64,000 bases of DNA from Fundidesulfovibrio putealis DSM 16056 (GCF_000429325.1 NZ_KE386885.1:337958-401957); one strand, 5' to 3'. Positions 43,728 through 52,332 are shown, numbered from the stretch's first letter. Notes: generated from the letters alone by a model not told the origin. Numbers and translations: made by a program.

Positions 43728-44930
43728 CTATTGAGCGGTATTCCGAAGACGTTGAGGCTGGCTGAAAAGCATGTTGAAGTAGGCTGAGTTCTTAGAAGAG
43801 TGCAGTTCTCGTTCCCGGTGCAGATCGGACAGGCGGTTTTCTATATTTTCAGATGTGAGTAAAACGCCAAAATCTTGTACAGAGGAAGTCCCTGTGAGTA
43901 CTGTTTCGAGCATGATACTCCCTACTATTCTTTTGTAGTGAAATGGATCAGCGTAGTACTCGTTGGGTGTATACTTATTATTGTCGTTATAAACCTGGGT
44001 TGTCGTGATCGAATTGTACCCGGAGAAATCCCACAAGACAAAAAGCGGGCTTGGCAAGCTGGCGTTAGCGGTGGCTATCATGGTGGCCAACGCTCTTTCC
44101 CATTGGAAGTAGTGGGTCCAGAGGTTGTGCTTCTTAAAGATGTCGAGCATTATCGAGTGCACTGGGCTTATAAAAAAGTACACTTGGATATTCTCTTGCA
44201 TGCAATACATTAAAAAAGAGTGAAAATATTCCAGGGAAGAAGGTTTTCCCTGTGATCCGGAAAAAGAGTAATTCTGGTAATAACTGAGCACGCCAGGATA
44301 AAACGACAAGAAGATTTTTCCCTGGGCTTCTTGCGGAGTTGTTGTTGCTGTGGGTGCGCCATGTGCAATTGATGCGGTCTGAATACTCCCCTTGAGGCTG
44401 TTGATGCTGAGTTCTGTTGTCCCAGAAGCGAACATTTGTCGTAAGACGTCATTGATGAGCGTTAAATCTGACTTCCCAGGAACATTCAGAAGACGTTCTT
44501 CGTCCGCAGGGTTGAACACGCCCCCTGTCATGTTGAACCCAAAGAAATCGAGTCCAAAAACGATGCGTTTGACAGGGCGGATTCTGTTGGCGTGGCGCAC
44601 CAGATTTACAAGCCATGGGAAATACGCATGAGGCGTACTGACATTGATGCAATCAGCGTTGAGTTCAGGTGCGATGGCTGTGACATCCTCGCAAAAAATG
44701 GCCTGAACACGCGAAGATCCAACGATCAAAGTATCGTAACTCTTTGCAAATAATCGATATGGCTCTGTTATGTGAGCTCTCTCGTTTTTATAGTCGTTGA
44801 TGCCTTTGATGACAGGGGTTCTGAAAATGTTATATGGATCGATTAGTATGTTGAATCCGCCAAGAATCGCAAGACAGAAGGATAACAAGAGAGCTACTAC
44901 TGCAAGGTAGCGGGTGTATCGAGATTTCAC
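43728..44930 (-). CDS. SGNH-hydrolase-like (AlgJ/AlgX-type) periplasmic protein
   Basis: A 400-residue protein with an N-terminal membrane anchor (about 8-30) and a periplasmic SGNH-like domain. The nucleophile block is IVGSSRVQ (Ser72/73), a middle block is GLDFFGFN, FISPVH lies at 254-259 and the catalytic DxxH is DPFH (Asp328, His331). Proteins of this type partner MBOAT acyltransferases in alginate, cellulose or peptidoglycan O-acetylation and perform the final acyl transfer. It is the first gene of the operon; the start is GTG at 44930 with a GAGGTGA site. Low GC. The target glycan is unknown. Confidence 0.82.
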   Translation of the reverse strand: MKSRYTRYLAVVALLLSFCLAILGGFNILIDPYNIFRTPVIKGINDYKNERAHITEPYRLFAKSYDTLIVGSSRVQAIFCEDVTAIAPELNADCINVSTPHAYFPWLVNLVRHANRIRPVKRIVFGLDFFGFNMTGGVFNPADEERLLNVPGKSDLTLINDVLRQMFASGTTELSINSLKGSIQTASIAHGAPTATTTPQEAQGKIFLSFYPGVLSYYQNYSFSGSQGKPSSLEYFHSFLMYCMQENIQVYFFISPVHSIMLDIFKKHNLWTHYFQWERALATMIATANASLPSPLFVLWDFSGYNSITTTQVYNDNNKYTPNEYYADPFHYKRIVGSIMLETVLTGTSSVQDFGVLLTSENIENRLSDLHRERELHSSKNSAYFNMLFSQPQRLRNTAQ

Positions 44931-45026
44931 GATAAGGTCACCTCAGAGCGATATGCCTGTAGGCGTCGGGCAAGAGGTGTCTCTTGCCCGAATCAATATG
45001 ATAGGAAAACGTTGCTCAGTGCCGGA

Positions 45027-47267
45027 TCACAACTTCCGATATTTACACGTCTTCACCGGGCAGGCCAGGTGTTCGCCGTGGGTCTTGGTGGTCTTGCGCA
45101 CCAGGATGGGCGAGTCGCACTCGGGGCAGGGTTCCAGCACGGGCCAGTCCCACACCGCCATGTCGCAGTTGGGGTACTTGGAGCAGGAGTAGAACAGCTT
45201 GCCGAAGCGCGAGCTCTTCTCCACCAGTTCGCCGTCGCAGCCCTCGCGGGGGCAGGCCACGCCCGTGGTGAAGGGCTTGGTGTACTTGCACTTGGGGTAG
45301 CCCGAGCAGGCGATGAAGCGGCTGCCGGTGCGGGCCTTCTTCAGGTGCAGGTCCTTGCCGCATTCGGGGCAGGTGCCCACAACCTCGGGCGGAACCTCGG
45401 CGGGTTTTTCCGCGAAGGAGTACTTGCCCTCTTCGTCGCGGGTGAAGTTGGAGGTGGACTTGCACTCCGGGTAGCCCGAGCAGGCCAGGAACTCGCCATT
45501 GCGCCCGAACTTCACCATCATGGGCTTGCCGCAGGCGGGGCAGGGGAGGCCGGAGTCCAGCACCTGCTTCTCCATGTCCTTGGCGGCCTTTTCCAGGGCC
45601 GGGTAGAACCCAGCCGTGAACTCGGCCAACAGCACGTGCCAGTCCTTCTGTCCCTCGGCCACCTGGTCCAGGGCTTCTTCCATGCCCGCGGTGAAGCCCA
45701 CGTCCATGATGGTCTGGAAGTGCTCCGAGAGCTTGTCGGACACGATGGTGCCGAGCTCCGTGGGGGCGAAGTGCTTCTCTTCCATGCGGGTGTAGTCGCG
45801 GTCGATGAGCGTGGAGATGATGGCCGCGTAGGTGGAGGGGCGTCCGATGCCCTTCTCTTCCAGCTCGCGCACCAACGACGCTTCCGTGTAGCGCGGCGGC
45901 GGCTGGGTGAACTTCTGCTCCTTGCGGATCTCCAGAAGCTTCAGGATTTGGTCCTTGGTGAGCGGCGGCAGGGCCTTGGATGCTCCGCCTTCCTCCTCGG
46001 TATCCTGCCCGTAGACCTTCAGGTAGCCGGGGAAGATGAGACGCTCGCCCTTGGCCTTGAATTCGGCGCCCGCGCACTCGATGACAGCCGCCGTGTCCCA
46101 GAACTTGGCCACGGCCATCTGAGAGGCCACGAAGCGCTCCCAGACCAGCTTGTAGACCTGGAACTGGTCCTTGGGCAGAAGCCCGGCCACGTCCTTGGGC
46201 GTGATGTTCACGTCGATGGGGCGGATGGCTTCGTGCGCGTCCTGGGCTCCGGCCTTGGTCTTGAAGTGGCGGGCCTTGTCGGGGTAGTATTCCTGGCCCA
46301 GCGTCTCCACGATGTACGCCTTGGCCGCGTCGCGCGCTTCGTCGGCGATGCGCGTGGAGTCGGTACGCATGTAGGTAATGAGCGCCGTGGTGCCGCGCTC
46401 GGCCAGCTCCACGCCTTCGTAGAGCTTCTGGGCCGCGCCCATGGTCTTCTTGGCTGCGTAGCCCAGGCGCTGGTTGGCGGCCTGCTGCAAGGTGGAGGTG
46501 ATGAAGGGCGGCGGCGGGGACTTCTTGCGCTCCTTCTCGGCCACGGAGGTGACCACGAAGGGCTGGCCCTGAAGCTGCGCGGACAGGGCCTCGGCGGCCT
46601 CGGCGCTGCCGATGTGGGCCTTCTTGCCCCCGACCTTGGCCAGTTCGGCCTCGAAGGGCGGCGGGGCCGAGCCCTCCAGGCGGGCGCGGAACAGCCAGTA
46701 CTCCTCGGGCTTGAAGGCCAGGCGCTCCTTCTCGCGGTCCACGACGATTTTCAGCGCCACGGACTGCACGCGTCCGGCGCTGATGCCCTTGCGGACCTTT
46801 TTCCAGAGCAGCGGCGAAATCTTGTAGCCCACCAGGCGGTCCAGGATGCGGCGCGCCTGCTGGGATTCGAAGAGCTTCTCGTTGATCGGGCGCGGATGTT
46901 CAAGCGCTTCGCGCACGGCCTTGGCCGTGATCTCGTTGAACTGGATGCGCACGATGTCCGAGTTGGTCTCTTTGAGAATCTCGGCGATGTGCCAGGCGAT
47001 GGCCTCCCCCTCGCGGTCGGGGTCGGGGGCCAGGAAGATGGTCTTGGCCTTGGCCGCCACCTTGGTGAGCTGGTCCACCACCTTCTGTTTGCCGGGAATG
47101 ACCCCGTATTGCGGCTCAAAGCCGTTGGCTTCGTCCACACCCAATTTTTTCTGGGGCAGATCGCGTACGTGACCAACCGAAGCTTCCACGTAGAATTTTT
47201 CTCCGAGGAACTTCTTGATGGTCTTTACCTTGGCCGGGGACTCGACAATTATGAGGTCTTTCGCCAT
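45027..47267 (-). CDS. topA: DNA topoisomerase I
   Basis: A 746-residue type IA topoisomerase that relaxes negative supercoils. The N-terminal TOPRIM domain has IVESPAKVKTIKKF and DPDREGE; the active-site tyrosine is in ALITYMRTDSTRI; QQARRILDRLVGY and the RPSTYAAIISTL segment complete the core. The C terminus carries four cysteine zinc-finger repeats (CPACGKPM, CPECGKDL, CPREGCDGEL, CPECDSPI). ATG 47267 is the conserved start (MAKDLIIVESPAK); an upstream in-frame extension is not conserved-looking. It is divergent from era. Confidence 0.97.
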   Translation of the reverse strand: MAKDLIIVESPAKVKTIKKFLGEKFYVEASVGHVRDLPQKKLGVDEANGFEPQYGVIPGKQKVVDQLTKVAAKAKTIFLAPDPDREGEAIAWHIAEILKETNSDIVRIQFNEITAKAVREALEHPRPINEKLFESQQARRILDRLVGYKISPLLWKKVRKGISAGRVQSVALKIVVDREKERLAFKPEEYWLFRARLEGSAPPPFEAELAKVGGKKAHIGSAEAAEALSAQLQGQPFVVTSVAEKERKKSPPPPFITSTLQQAANQRLGYAAKKTMGAAQKLYEGVELAERGTTALITYMRTDSTRIADEARDAAKAYIVETLGQEYYPDKARHFKTKAGAQDAHEAIRPIDVNITPKDVAGLLPKDQFQVYKLVWERFVASQMAVAKFWDTAAVIECAGAEFKAKGERLIFPGYLKVYGQDTEEEGGASKALPPLTKDQILKLLEIRKEQKFTQPPPRYTEASLVRELEEKGIGRPSTYAAIISTLIDRDYTRMEEKHFAPTELGTIVSDKLSEHFQTIMDVGFTAGMEEALDQVAEGQKDWHVLLAEFTAGFYPALEKAAKDMEKQVLDSGLPCPACGKPMMVKFGRNGEFLACSGYPECKSTSNFTRDEEGKYSFAEKPAEVPPEVVGTCPECGKDLHLKKARTGSRFIACSGYPKCKYTKPFTTGVACPREGCDGELVEKSSRFGKLFYSCSKYPNCDMAVWDWPVLEPCPECDSPILVRKTTKTHGEHLACPVKTCKYRKL

Positions 47268-47354
47268 GACAGGGCGGCTATAGCCATCGTCAAGCACTAA
47301 GGCAAGGGGGCAAGGCCTCCGGCCACGCAAATTCAACACACGGAGGGCACACAC

Positions 47355-48272
47355 GTGAACGCCACTCGTTTCGGCCATGTGGCCCTGATCGGACCCCCCA
47401 ACGCGGGCAAGTCCACATTATTGAACGCACTTCTGGGACAGAAGCTGGCCATCGTCAGCCCCAAGCCCCAGACCACCCGCAACCGCCTGGCGGGAATCCT
47501 GAACGTCGAGGACGCGCAGATCGTCCTGCTCGATACTCCCGGAGTGCACATCCCGCGCGGCTCGCGCCTGAACAGCCGCCTGGTGGAGGCCGCCTGGCAC
47601 GCACTGGCCGAGGCCCAGGCCATTGTCATCGTGCTGGACGCGATTTTTTATTCGAAAAAGCCCGACATGCTGGAAAACGACATCAAGCTGCTCTCGCGGC
47701 CTGTGGAGCGCTCCGGCCTGCCGGTGATCATCGCCCTGAACAAGACCGACGCCATGCCGGACATGCCCTCCCTGCTGCCGGTGATGGCGCGCCTGGGCGA
47801 AGCCTGGCCCGGAGCGGCCATCGTGCCGGTGTCGGCGCTCAAGAAAAAGGGCCTGGACGAACTGACCAAGGTCATGGTCTCGCACCTGCCCGAGGGCGCG
47901 GCCTACTACCCCGAGGACCAGCTCTCCACCGCGCCCATGCGCTTTCTGGCCTCGGAGATCATCCGCGAGAAGCTCTTCCTTCAGCTCTCGCAGGAGCTGC
48001 CCTACAACACCGCCGTGGCCATAGAGCACTGGCAGGAGACCGCCAAGGGCGCGCGCATAAGCGCCGTGATCTACGTCTCGCGCGACCGCCACAAGGGCAT
48101 GGTGATCGGCAAGGGCGGCGCGGTGCTCAAGGAAGTGGGCACCAAGGCCCGCCACGACATCATGGAGCTGACCGGGGCGCCCGTGCACCTGGAGCTTTTC
48201 GTGAAGGTGCGCGAGGACTGGACCGAAGACGAGTTCTTCCTGAACGAGCTCGGCGAAGAGCACGGATCGTAA
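47355..48272 (+). CDS. era: GTPase Era
   Basis: A 305-residue essential GTPase for 16S rRNA and 30S maturation. G1 is GPPNAGKST, G2/G3 regions KPQTTRNRL and LLDTPGVH, G4 ALNKTD, G5 VSALKKKG, and a C-terminal KH domain contains VIYVSRDRHKGMVIGKGGAVLKEVGTKAR. The GTG start has GGAGGG seven nucleotides upstream. A long composite inverted-repeat element follows its stop, probably acting as terminator. Confidence 0.97.
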   Translation: MNATRFGHVALIGPPNAGKSTLLNALLGQKLAIVSPKPQTTRNRLAGILNVEDAQIVLLDTPGVHIPRGSRLNSRLVEAAWHALAEAQAIVIVLDAIFYSKKPDMLENDIKLLSRPVERSGLPVIIALNKTDAMPDMPSLLPVMARLGEAWPGAAIVPVSALKKKGLDELTKVMVSHLPEGAAYYPEDQLSTAPMRFLASEIIREKLFLQLSQELPYNTAVAIEHWQETAKGARISAVIYVSRDRHKGMVIGKGGAVLKEVGTKARHDIMELTGAPVHLELFVKVREDWTEDEFFLNELGEEHGS

Positions 48273-48282
48273 GGCAGGAAGA

Positions 48283-48455
48283 TGCCTCCGGCGGCCAGGG
48301 GGAGAAGCCTCCCCCTGGACCCGGCTATTAGCTTCGCATCTGAATCCGACGACGTTGTCGATTCACGACGCGAAGCTACCTGAAAGTTTTTGAAGGAGAG
48401 TCCAGAGAGGAAACTTTTTTCAAAAAGTTTCCTCTCTGGCCGCCGGAGGCATCTC
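48283..48455. repeat. composite nested inverted-repeat element between era and hisG
   Basis: The outer arms GATGCCTCCGGCGGCCA and TGGCCGCCGGAGGCATC face each other about 140 nt apart. Inside are a 10-bp GC hairpin (48295-48318), a TAGCTTCGC/GCGAAGCTA pair (48329-48337, 48370-48378) and an 18-bp perfect stem (48402-48419 with 48422-48439) with an AAACTTTTT tip. Parts match the 7043, 9842 and 11746 repeats. It resembles a REP/BIME-like mosaic and supplies a strong terminator. Confidence 0.75.
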
Positions 48456-48505
48456 CCGTTCCCATCTTAGCTTTCCGTTCCTGTAACAGGACCGCCGCTT
48501 GCAAA

Positions 48506-48533
48506 CCGCTTCAAAGCGGGCTACCAAGCCCGC
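48506..48533 (+). promoter_or_regulatory. two mutually exclusive hairpins upstream of hisG
   Basis: CCGCTT-CA-AAGCGG (48506-48519) and GCGGGCT-ACCA-AGCCCGC (48516-48533) share bases and cannot both form; CTTTTG follows about 8 nt later. This could be a simple attenuator or just a terminator. No leader peptide rich in His codons was found. Confidence 0.35.
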
Positions 48534-48584
48534 TCATCACTTTTGTACATATCCCGCAAATCGGGAGCATATAGGAGGCCGTCG

Positions 48585-49463
48585 ATGTCCACTCCCAAAC
48601 TGAAATTGGGAATCCCCAAGGGGTCTTTGCAGGAAGCCACGATCAAGCTGTTCGACAAGTCCGGCTGGAAGATCAAGGAGCATCACCGCAACTACTTCCC
48701 CGAGATCGACGACGACGAGATCACCTGTTCCATGTGCCGCGCCCAGGAGATGAGCCGCTACGTCGAGACCGGCCTTCTGGACTGCGGCCTGACCGGCAAG
48801 GACTGGATCCTGGAGAACGAGTCCGACGTGGAGATCGTGGCCGACCTGATCTATTCCAAGGTCAGCTCGCGTCCGGCCCGCTGGGTTCTGGCCGTGGCCG
48901 GGGACTCCCCCTTCAAGCGCCCCGAGGACCTTCAGGGCAAGCGCATCTCCACCGAGCTCACGGGTTATACCAAACGCTACTTCCAACAGGCTGGCGTGGA
49001 CGTCGACGTCGAGTTCTCCTGGGGCGCCACCGAGGCCAAGGTCGTCGAGGGACTGGCCGACGCCATCGTGGAAGTCACCGAGACCGGCACCACCATCAAG
49101 GCCCACGGCCTGCGCATCATCGCCGAAGTGCTGGTGACCAACACCCAGTTCATCGCCAACAAGAAGGCCTGGGCCGACCCCTGGAAGCGCCGCAAGATCG
49201 AGAACATGATCATGATGCTCCAGGGAGCGCTGCGCGCCGAGAAGCTCGTGGGCCTGAAGATGAACGTGCCCAGCGCCGCCAAGGATTCCGTGCTGGCCCA
49301 GCTGCCGAGCCTCAACTCCCCCACCGTGGCCCACCTGCTCAACTCGGACTGGCTGTCCGTGGAGATCGTGGTGGCCGAGGCCGTAGTGCGCGACCTGATC
49401 CCCAAGCTCAAGGACGCCGGAGCCGAGGGGATCATCGAGTACGCGCTGAACAAAGTCGTCTAG
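48585..49463 (+). CDS. hisG: ATP phosphoribosyltransferase, long form
   Basis: A 292-residue enzyme for the first step of histidine synthesis (PRPP + ATP to phosphoribosyl-ATP). It has the long-form layout: two periplasmic-binding-like lobes with LKLGIPKGSLQEATI, DCGLTGKDWI and the PRPP-binding stretch VEVTETGTTIKAHGL, then a C-terminal ACT-like regulatory domain (about 220-292) for feedback inhibition by histidine. The long form works without HisZ. AGGAGG lies six nucleotides before the ATG. It is followed after 6 bp by a glycosyltransferase gene, with no other his gene nearby. Confidence 0.96.
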   Translation: MSTPKLKLGIPKGSLQEATIKLFDKSGWKIKEHHRNYFPEIDDDEITCSMCRAQEMSRYVETGLLDCGLTGKDWILENESDVEIVADLIYSKVSSRPARWVLAVAGDSPFKRPEDLQGKRISTELTGYTKRYFQQAGVDVDVEFSWGATEAKVVEGLADAIVEVTETGTTIKAHGLRIIAEVLVTNTQFIANKKAWADPWKRRKIENMIMMLQGALRAEKLVGLKMNVPSAAKDSVLAQLPSLNSPTVAHLLNSDWLSVEIVVAEAVVRDLIPKLKDAGAEGIIEYALNKVV

Positions 49464-49469
49464 ACCGGC

Positions 49470-51281
49470 ATGGCGGACGTTTCAGGTGCCCCTTTCACGT
49501 CAACGTGGAAGGGGCGTTTGTGCTTGTGGGCCATCCTGGCCGTGGCTGCGGCGCTTCGGCTGTGGCGGCTGGAGATCCCTTCACTGTGGTTCGACGAGAT
49601 CCTGGTGGCCATGGTGGCCAAGCTGCCGGTCGCGACCATCGTTCACAGATCCCTGACCGAAGATTTCCATCCGCCCCTTTTTTACCTGCTGGCAAAGGCC
49701 GTTGGTGAGGTCGGACTATCCGAAGCGGTTCTTCGTCTTCCCCTGGTCGTTTTCGGGGTGGCCGGGGTGTGGCTGTCCTGGCGGGCCGGCCGGGAGCTTC
49801 TTTCCGAGCGGGCCGGGCTGTTGCTGGCCGCCGTCGTCACCCTTCAGCCCTGGCATCTGCTCCTGTCACGCCAGCTGAGGCCCTATGCGGTCATCTTCTT
49901 CTTCAGCCTGCTGGCTTTCCTTTTCCTGTACCGGGCGCTCCGGGACGGCCGCAGGCGGGACTTCGTGCTGGCCGCATTCTCGCTCTGGCCTCCGCTTCTT
50001 TTGCATTTCTCTGGGCTTCTGGTCATGGGAGGCGCCGGACTCCTGACGCTGTGCGCTTGGGCCAGGGGACGGGCCACCCGGTCGAACGTCGCCTGGTTCA
50101 GCCTGACCTGCCTGGGTGCGGTGGCCCTGGCGCTTCCGTTCCTCTGGATGCTCTTCACCCGTGAAAGCGCCATAAGCGGGGCGCAGGGGTACGGCACCGT
50201 GGCCAGGGTCTGCCTGGACAAGCTCAAGGAACTGCTGACCCGGGAGAACTTTCCGGATGTCCGGCTCGGCCTCGCAGCCTTGTCGCTCTGGGGATGGATC
50301 GGCCTTCTGCGAACCAACCGCCTGCTCGCGCTGACGTCGCTGGGCTGGTTCGTATTTCCCCTGGCCGCTTTGGTGGCCGCCCGCTACAGCACCTACTTCA
50401 ACCCCTGGCACCTGATGTTCCTCTTGCCTGTGCTGCTCCTCTGGCAGACCCACGGCATCAGGATGCTCGTCGGGGACCGTGCGCTGCCCTGGTGTGCCCT
50501 GGCGCTGCTGGGGGCGGGCCTGGGCGTGTACGTGACCAGCGGGGAGAAGCACTACTATTCTGGCGACAGCCATAACGGGGAATACCGGCAGCAGGCTCAG
50601 GCCCTTCTCGGGAGCGGTTCTTCCGCAACGGTCTTCGTGTACCCGGAGAGCGGCATCCTGAGCCCGCTCAACTGGTACCTGGACCAGTTCGCGCAGCCCA
50701 ACCCGGTGCGCGCCCAACGCCTTGGCCCGCAGGACGCGACGGCCCGGGTCGCGGTTCCGGGGACCGGCCAGCCGGAGTGGAGCATCGCGCGCACCCCGGT
50801 GATCCCAATGGAGAGCCTGCCCTACCGGCACAGAGTGACTTCCCGTCCCGAGGACCTGCTGGCCCAGGTCAACCGGCTGGAGTATCTCGCCTGCCAGCCC
50901 GTGCTGGAGGAAATCCTCATCGCCACCCAAGCCGGGAGGACGGGCTTCGCCGAGTTCGTGTTCGAAGCCGGTCCCGCCCTGCTGGCCGCCCCGGAGAAGC
51001 TCGTCATCGTGCACTTCGGGTATTCCAACCGCCTGCCCGGCAACCGCTTCGCGGTGTCCTGCCGCTTCGACGGCGAGCCCTGGGCCGCCGCGTTCGAGAG
51101 CCTGGGGCCGGACACGCGCGGGCACGACAAGCTGGAACTGCGCCGGGCCGAACCCTTCGAGCGCCTGACCGTGCGCCTGGAACTCCTGCGCGACGGGCGC
51201 TCCCCCGCGTTCACCGGCGAGGACCTGGAAGCCGTTCGGTTCCTTGATTTCAAAATTGAGGTCCGGGCGGAAAATAATTGA
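49470..51281 (+). CDS. GT39/ArnT-like membrane glycosyltransferase with C-terminal beta tail
   Basis: A 603-residue polytopic protein homologous to the one at 148-2487. It keeps the catalytic-type acidic pair in SLWFDEILVAM (FDE at 41-43) and the LSRQLRPYA motif. About ten helices fill residues 17-350; the remainder is periplasmic. The last 110 residues match the first tail module of the 148-2487 protein (CRFDGEPW against GRFDAEEW; FERLTVRLELL against YKRLALRVVML; EDLEAVRFLDFKI against DNLESVAFKGLRI). It is 6 bp after hisG and probably co-transcribed by position only. The lipid-linked sugar and the acceptor are unknown. Confidence 0.82.
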   Translation: MADVSGAPFTSTWKGRLCLWAILAVAAALRLWRLEIPSLWFDEILVAMVAKLPVATIVHRSLTEDFHPPLFYLLAKAVGEVGLSEAVLRLPLVVFGVAGVWLSWRAGRELLSERAGLLLAAVVTLQPWHLLLSRQLRPYAVIFFFSLLAFLFLYRALRDGRRRDFVLAAFSLWPPLLLHFSGLLVMGGAGLLTLCAWARGRATRSNVAWFSLTCLGAVALALPFLWMLFTRESAISGAQGYGTVARVCLDKLKELLTRENFPDVRLGLAALSLWGWIGLLRTNRLLALTSLGWFVFPLAALVAARYSTYFNPWHLMFLLPVLLLWQTHGIRMLVGDRALPWCALALLGAGLGVYVTSGEKHYYSGDSHNGEYRQQAQALLGSGSSATVFVYPESGILSPLNWYLDQFAQPNPVRAQRLGPQDATARVAVPGTGQPEWSIARTPVIPMESLPYRHRVTSRPEDLLAQVNRLEYLACQPVLEEILIATQAGRTGFAEFVFEAGPALLAAPEKLVIVHFGYSNRLPGNRFAVSCRFDGEPWAAAFESLGPDTRGHDKLELRRAEPFERLTVRLELLRDGRSPAFTGEDLEAVRFLDFKIEVRAENN

Positions 51282-51289
51282 TGTGTTCT

Positions 51290-51777
51290 CCCTTGCCACC
51301 GAGCGAAGGGTGTTTACTTTCTTTCTTACGAGCGAACGGACAGCGGACTTGGCCAACCTGAAAAGGAGGGACACCCGAACCGCTTCCGCAGCAGGGCCGC
51401 GAGGCCCACGCAGTCGGGAGGAGAAAAACCTCCGGGAACTGCGGGGACAAGCCCGCAAGCCCGGACCAGGCGCACCAGAGGTGGCCTGAGACTCCCGGCC
51501 CCGGTTTTTCGGCAGGCACTGGACTCAGTCAACCGAGCAACCAACCTGATACGGAGTGCAGGTAGACTCCAAGGATTCCGGGCGCGAGCCTGAGGAAACC
51601 CCGTCTGATGACGGCCCGTCAGGTTCCAGGTCGATTGAAACAGCCCGGTAGGGTTCTTCGGAAAGGCACTGGACACCGTCAACCGTTCAACCAAACCGAA
51701 ACGCCTCCGGCAAGCGCCTCATGCGCAAGCCAGTTCTTTGCCCCCCTCCCCCTTGGGAGGGGGGCTTCTTGTTTTGT
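51290..51777 (+). ncRNA. candidate structured non-coding RNA
   Basis: The 691-bp interval between the glycosyltransferase and response regulator genes has no credible protein frame. It does show RNA-like order: GGGCC-GCGA-GGCCC (a GNRA tetraloop hairpin on the plus strand, about 51394-51407), GGAGG/CCTCC, GCGGG/CCCGC and CAGGC..CACC/GGTG..GCCTG hairpins enclosed by a CGGGAG/CTCCCG closing stem, CCGTC-TGAT-GACGG (about 51601), and a final strong terminator. A motif GGCACTGGAC..C.GTCAACCG occurs twice (about 51516 and 51666), and CCAACCTGA.A.GGAG links the first two of three degenerate tandem units. I do not recognise a known RNA family; it could also be a structured 3' UTR. Confidence 0.45.
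51740..51777 (+). terminator. strong rho-independent terminator
   Basis: An 11-bp perfect stem GCCCCCCTCCC/GGGAGGGGGGC with a CCTT loop, followed by TTCTTGTTTTG. It ends the hisG/glycosyltransferase transcript or the candidate RNA. Confidence 0.88.
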
Positions 51778-51972
51778 ATTGTCCGCGAGCCCGCCGGACG
51801 CCACGGGTGACGACCTCGCAGAAAGCGCATGCGTTGGGTACAACATGCTAAAATGATGTTGTTTGTCCGGAGACGCATGCGCACGTGTCACCGGGTTCGA
51901 CCCGCGCGGTTTCCGTTGCCGCCCGGAGCCGGGATGCGTACCATGCCCCGAAACGACGTGAGCGAGGTTTTC

Positions 51973-52332
51973 ATGGCTTTGGTTCTCATTGCCGACGATT
52001 CCATGTTCCAGCGCTTCGTGCTGGGAAAGATCGTCTCCAGCCTGGGTCATCAGACCCTGGATGCAGCCGACGGAAGGCAGCTTGTCGAACTGGTGCGTGA
52101 GCGGCGGCCCGATCTCGTCCTCATGGACATCAACATGCCGGAGCTTTCCGGCATCCAGGTCCTGGAGTTGTTCCGGGACCAGGGCCTGGAGGTCAGGACG
52201 GTGGTTGTCACGGCAGACATCCAGCACACCACCAGGGCCAGATGCCTGGAGCTGGGCGTGGCCCAGGTGCTGAACAAGCCCCTGGACGAGGACGTGGTGC
52301 GAGACCTCCTGGCCGGGCTTCTTCCCGCCTGA
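51973..52332 (+). CDS. single-domain response regulator (CheY-like)
   Basis: A 119-residue receiver domain: LIADDSMFQRF (acidic pocket), phospho-Asp in LVLMDINMPELSG, VVTADIQ switch residue and LNKPLDE lysine. It has no output domain. GAGG lies six to seven nucleotides before the ATG. It ends 20 bp before a CheA-like kinase gene, so the two form a minimal CheY-CheA pair without receptors, CheW, CheR or CheB in the window. Confidence 0.9.
   Translation: MALVLIADDSMFQRFVLGKIVSSLGHQTLDAADGRQLVELVRERRPDLVLMDINMPELSGIQVLELFRDQGLEVRTVVVTADIQHTTRARCLELGVAQVLNKPLDEDVVRDLLAGLLPA

Noticed and set aside
45012-47300. A 762-codon open frame antisense to topA
   Set aside because: High-GC shadow of topA; composition is Leu/Gly/Val/His-rich with no recognisable domain, while topA is complete on the other strand.
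51481-51570. TPP riboswitch-like words (CCTGAGA and ACCTGATACGG)
   Set aside because: The two words are about 60 nt apart with the wrong intervening structure, the ATAATGCC-type segment is missing, and no thiamine gene follows.
51326-51694. A 122-codon minus-strand frame with internally repeated peptides
   Set aside because: The peptide repeats reflect the DNA-level tandem units; there is no ribosome site, and it runs against the plus-strand terminator and GNRA hairpin.
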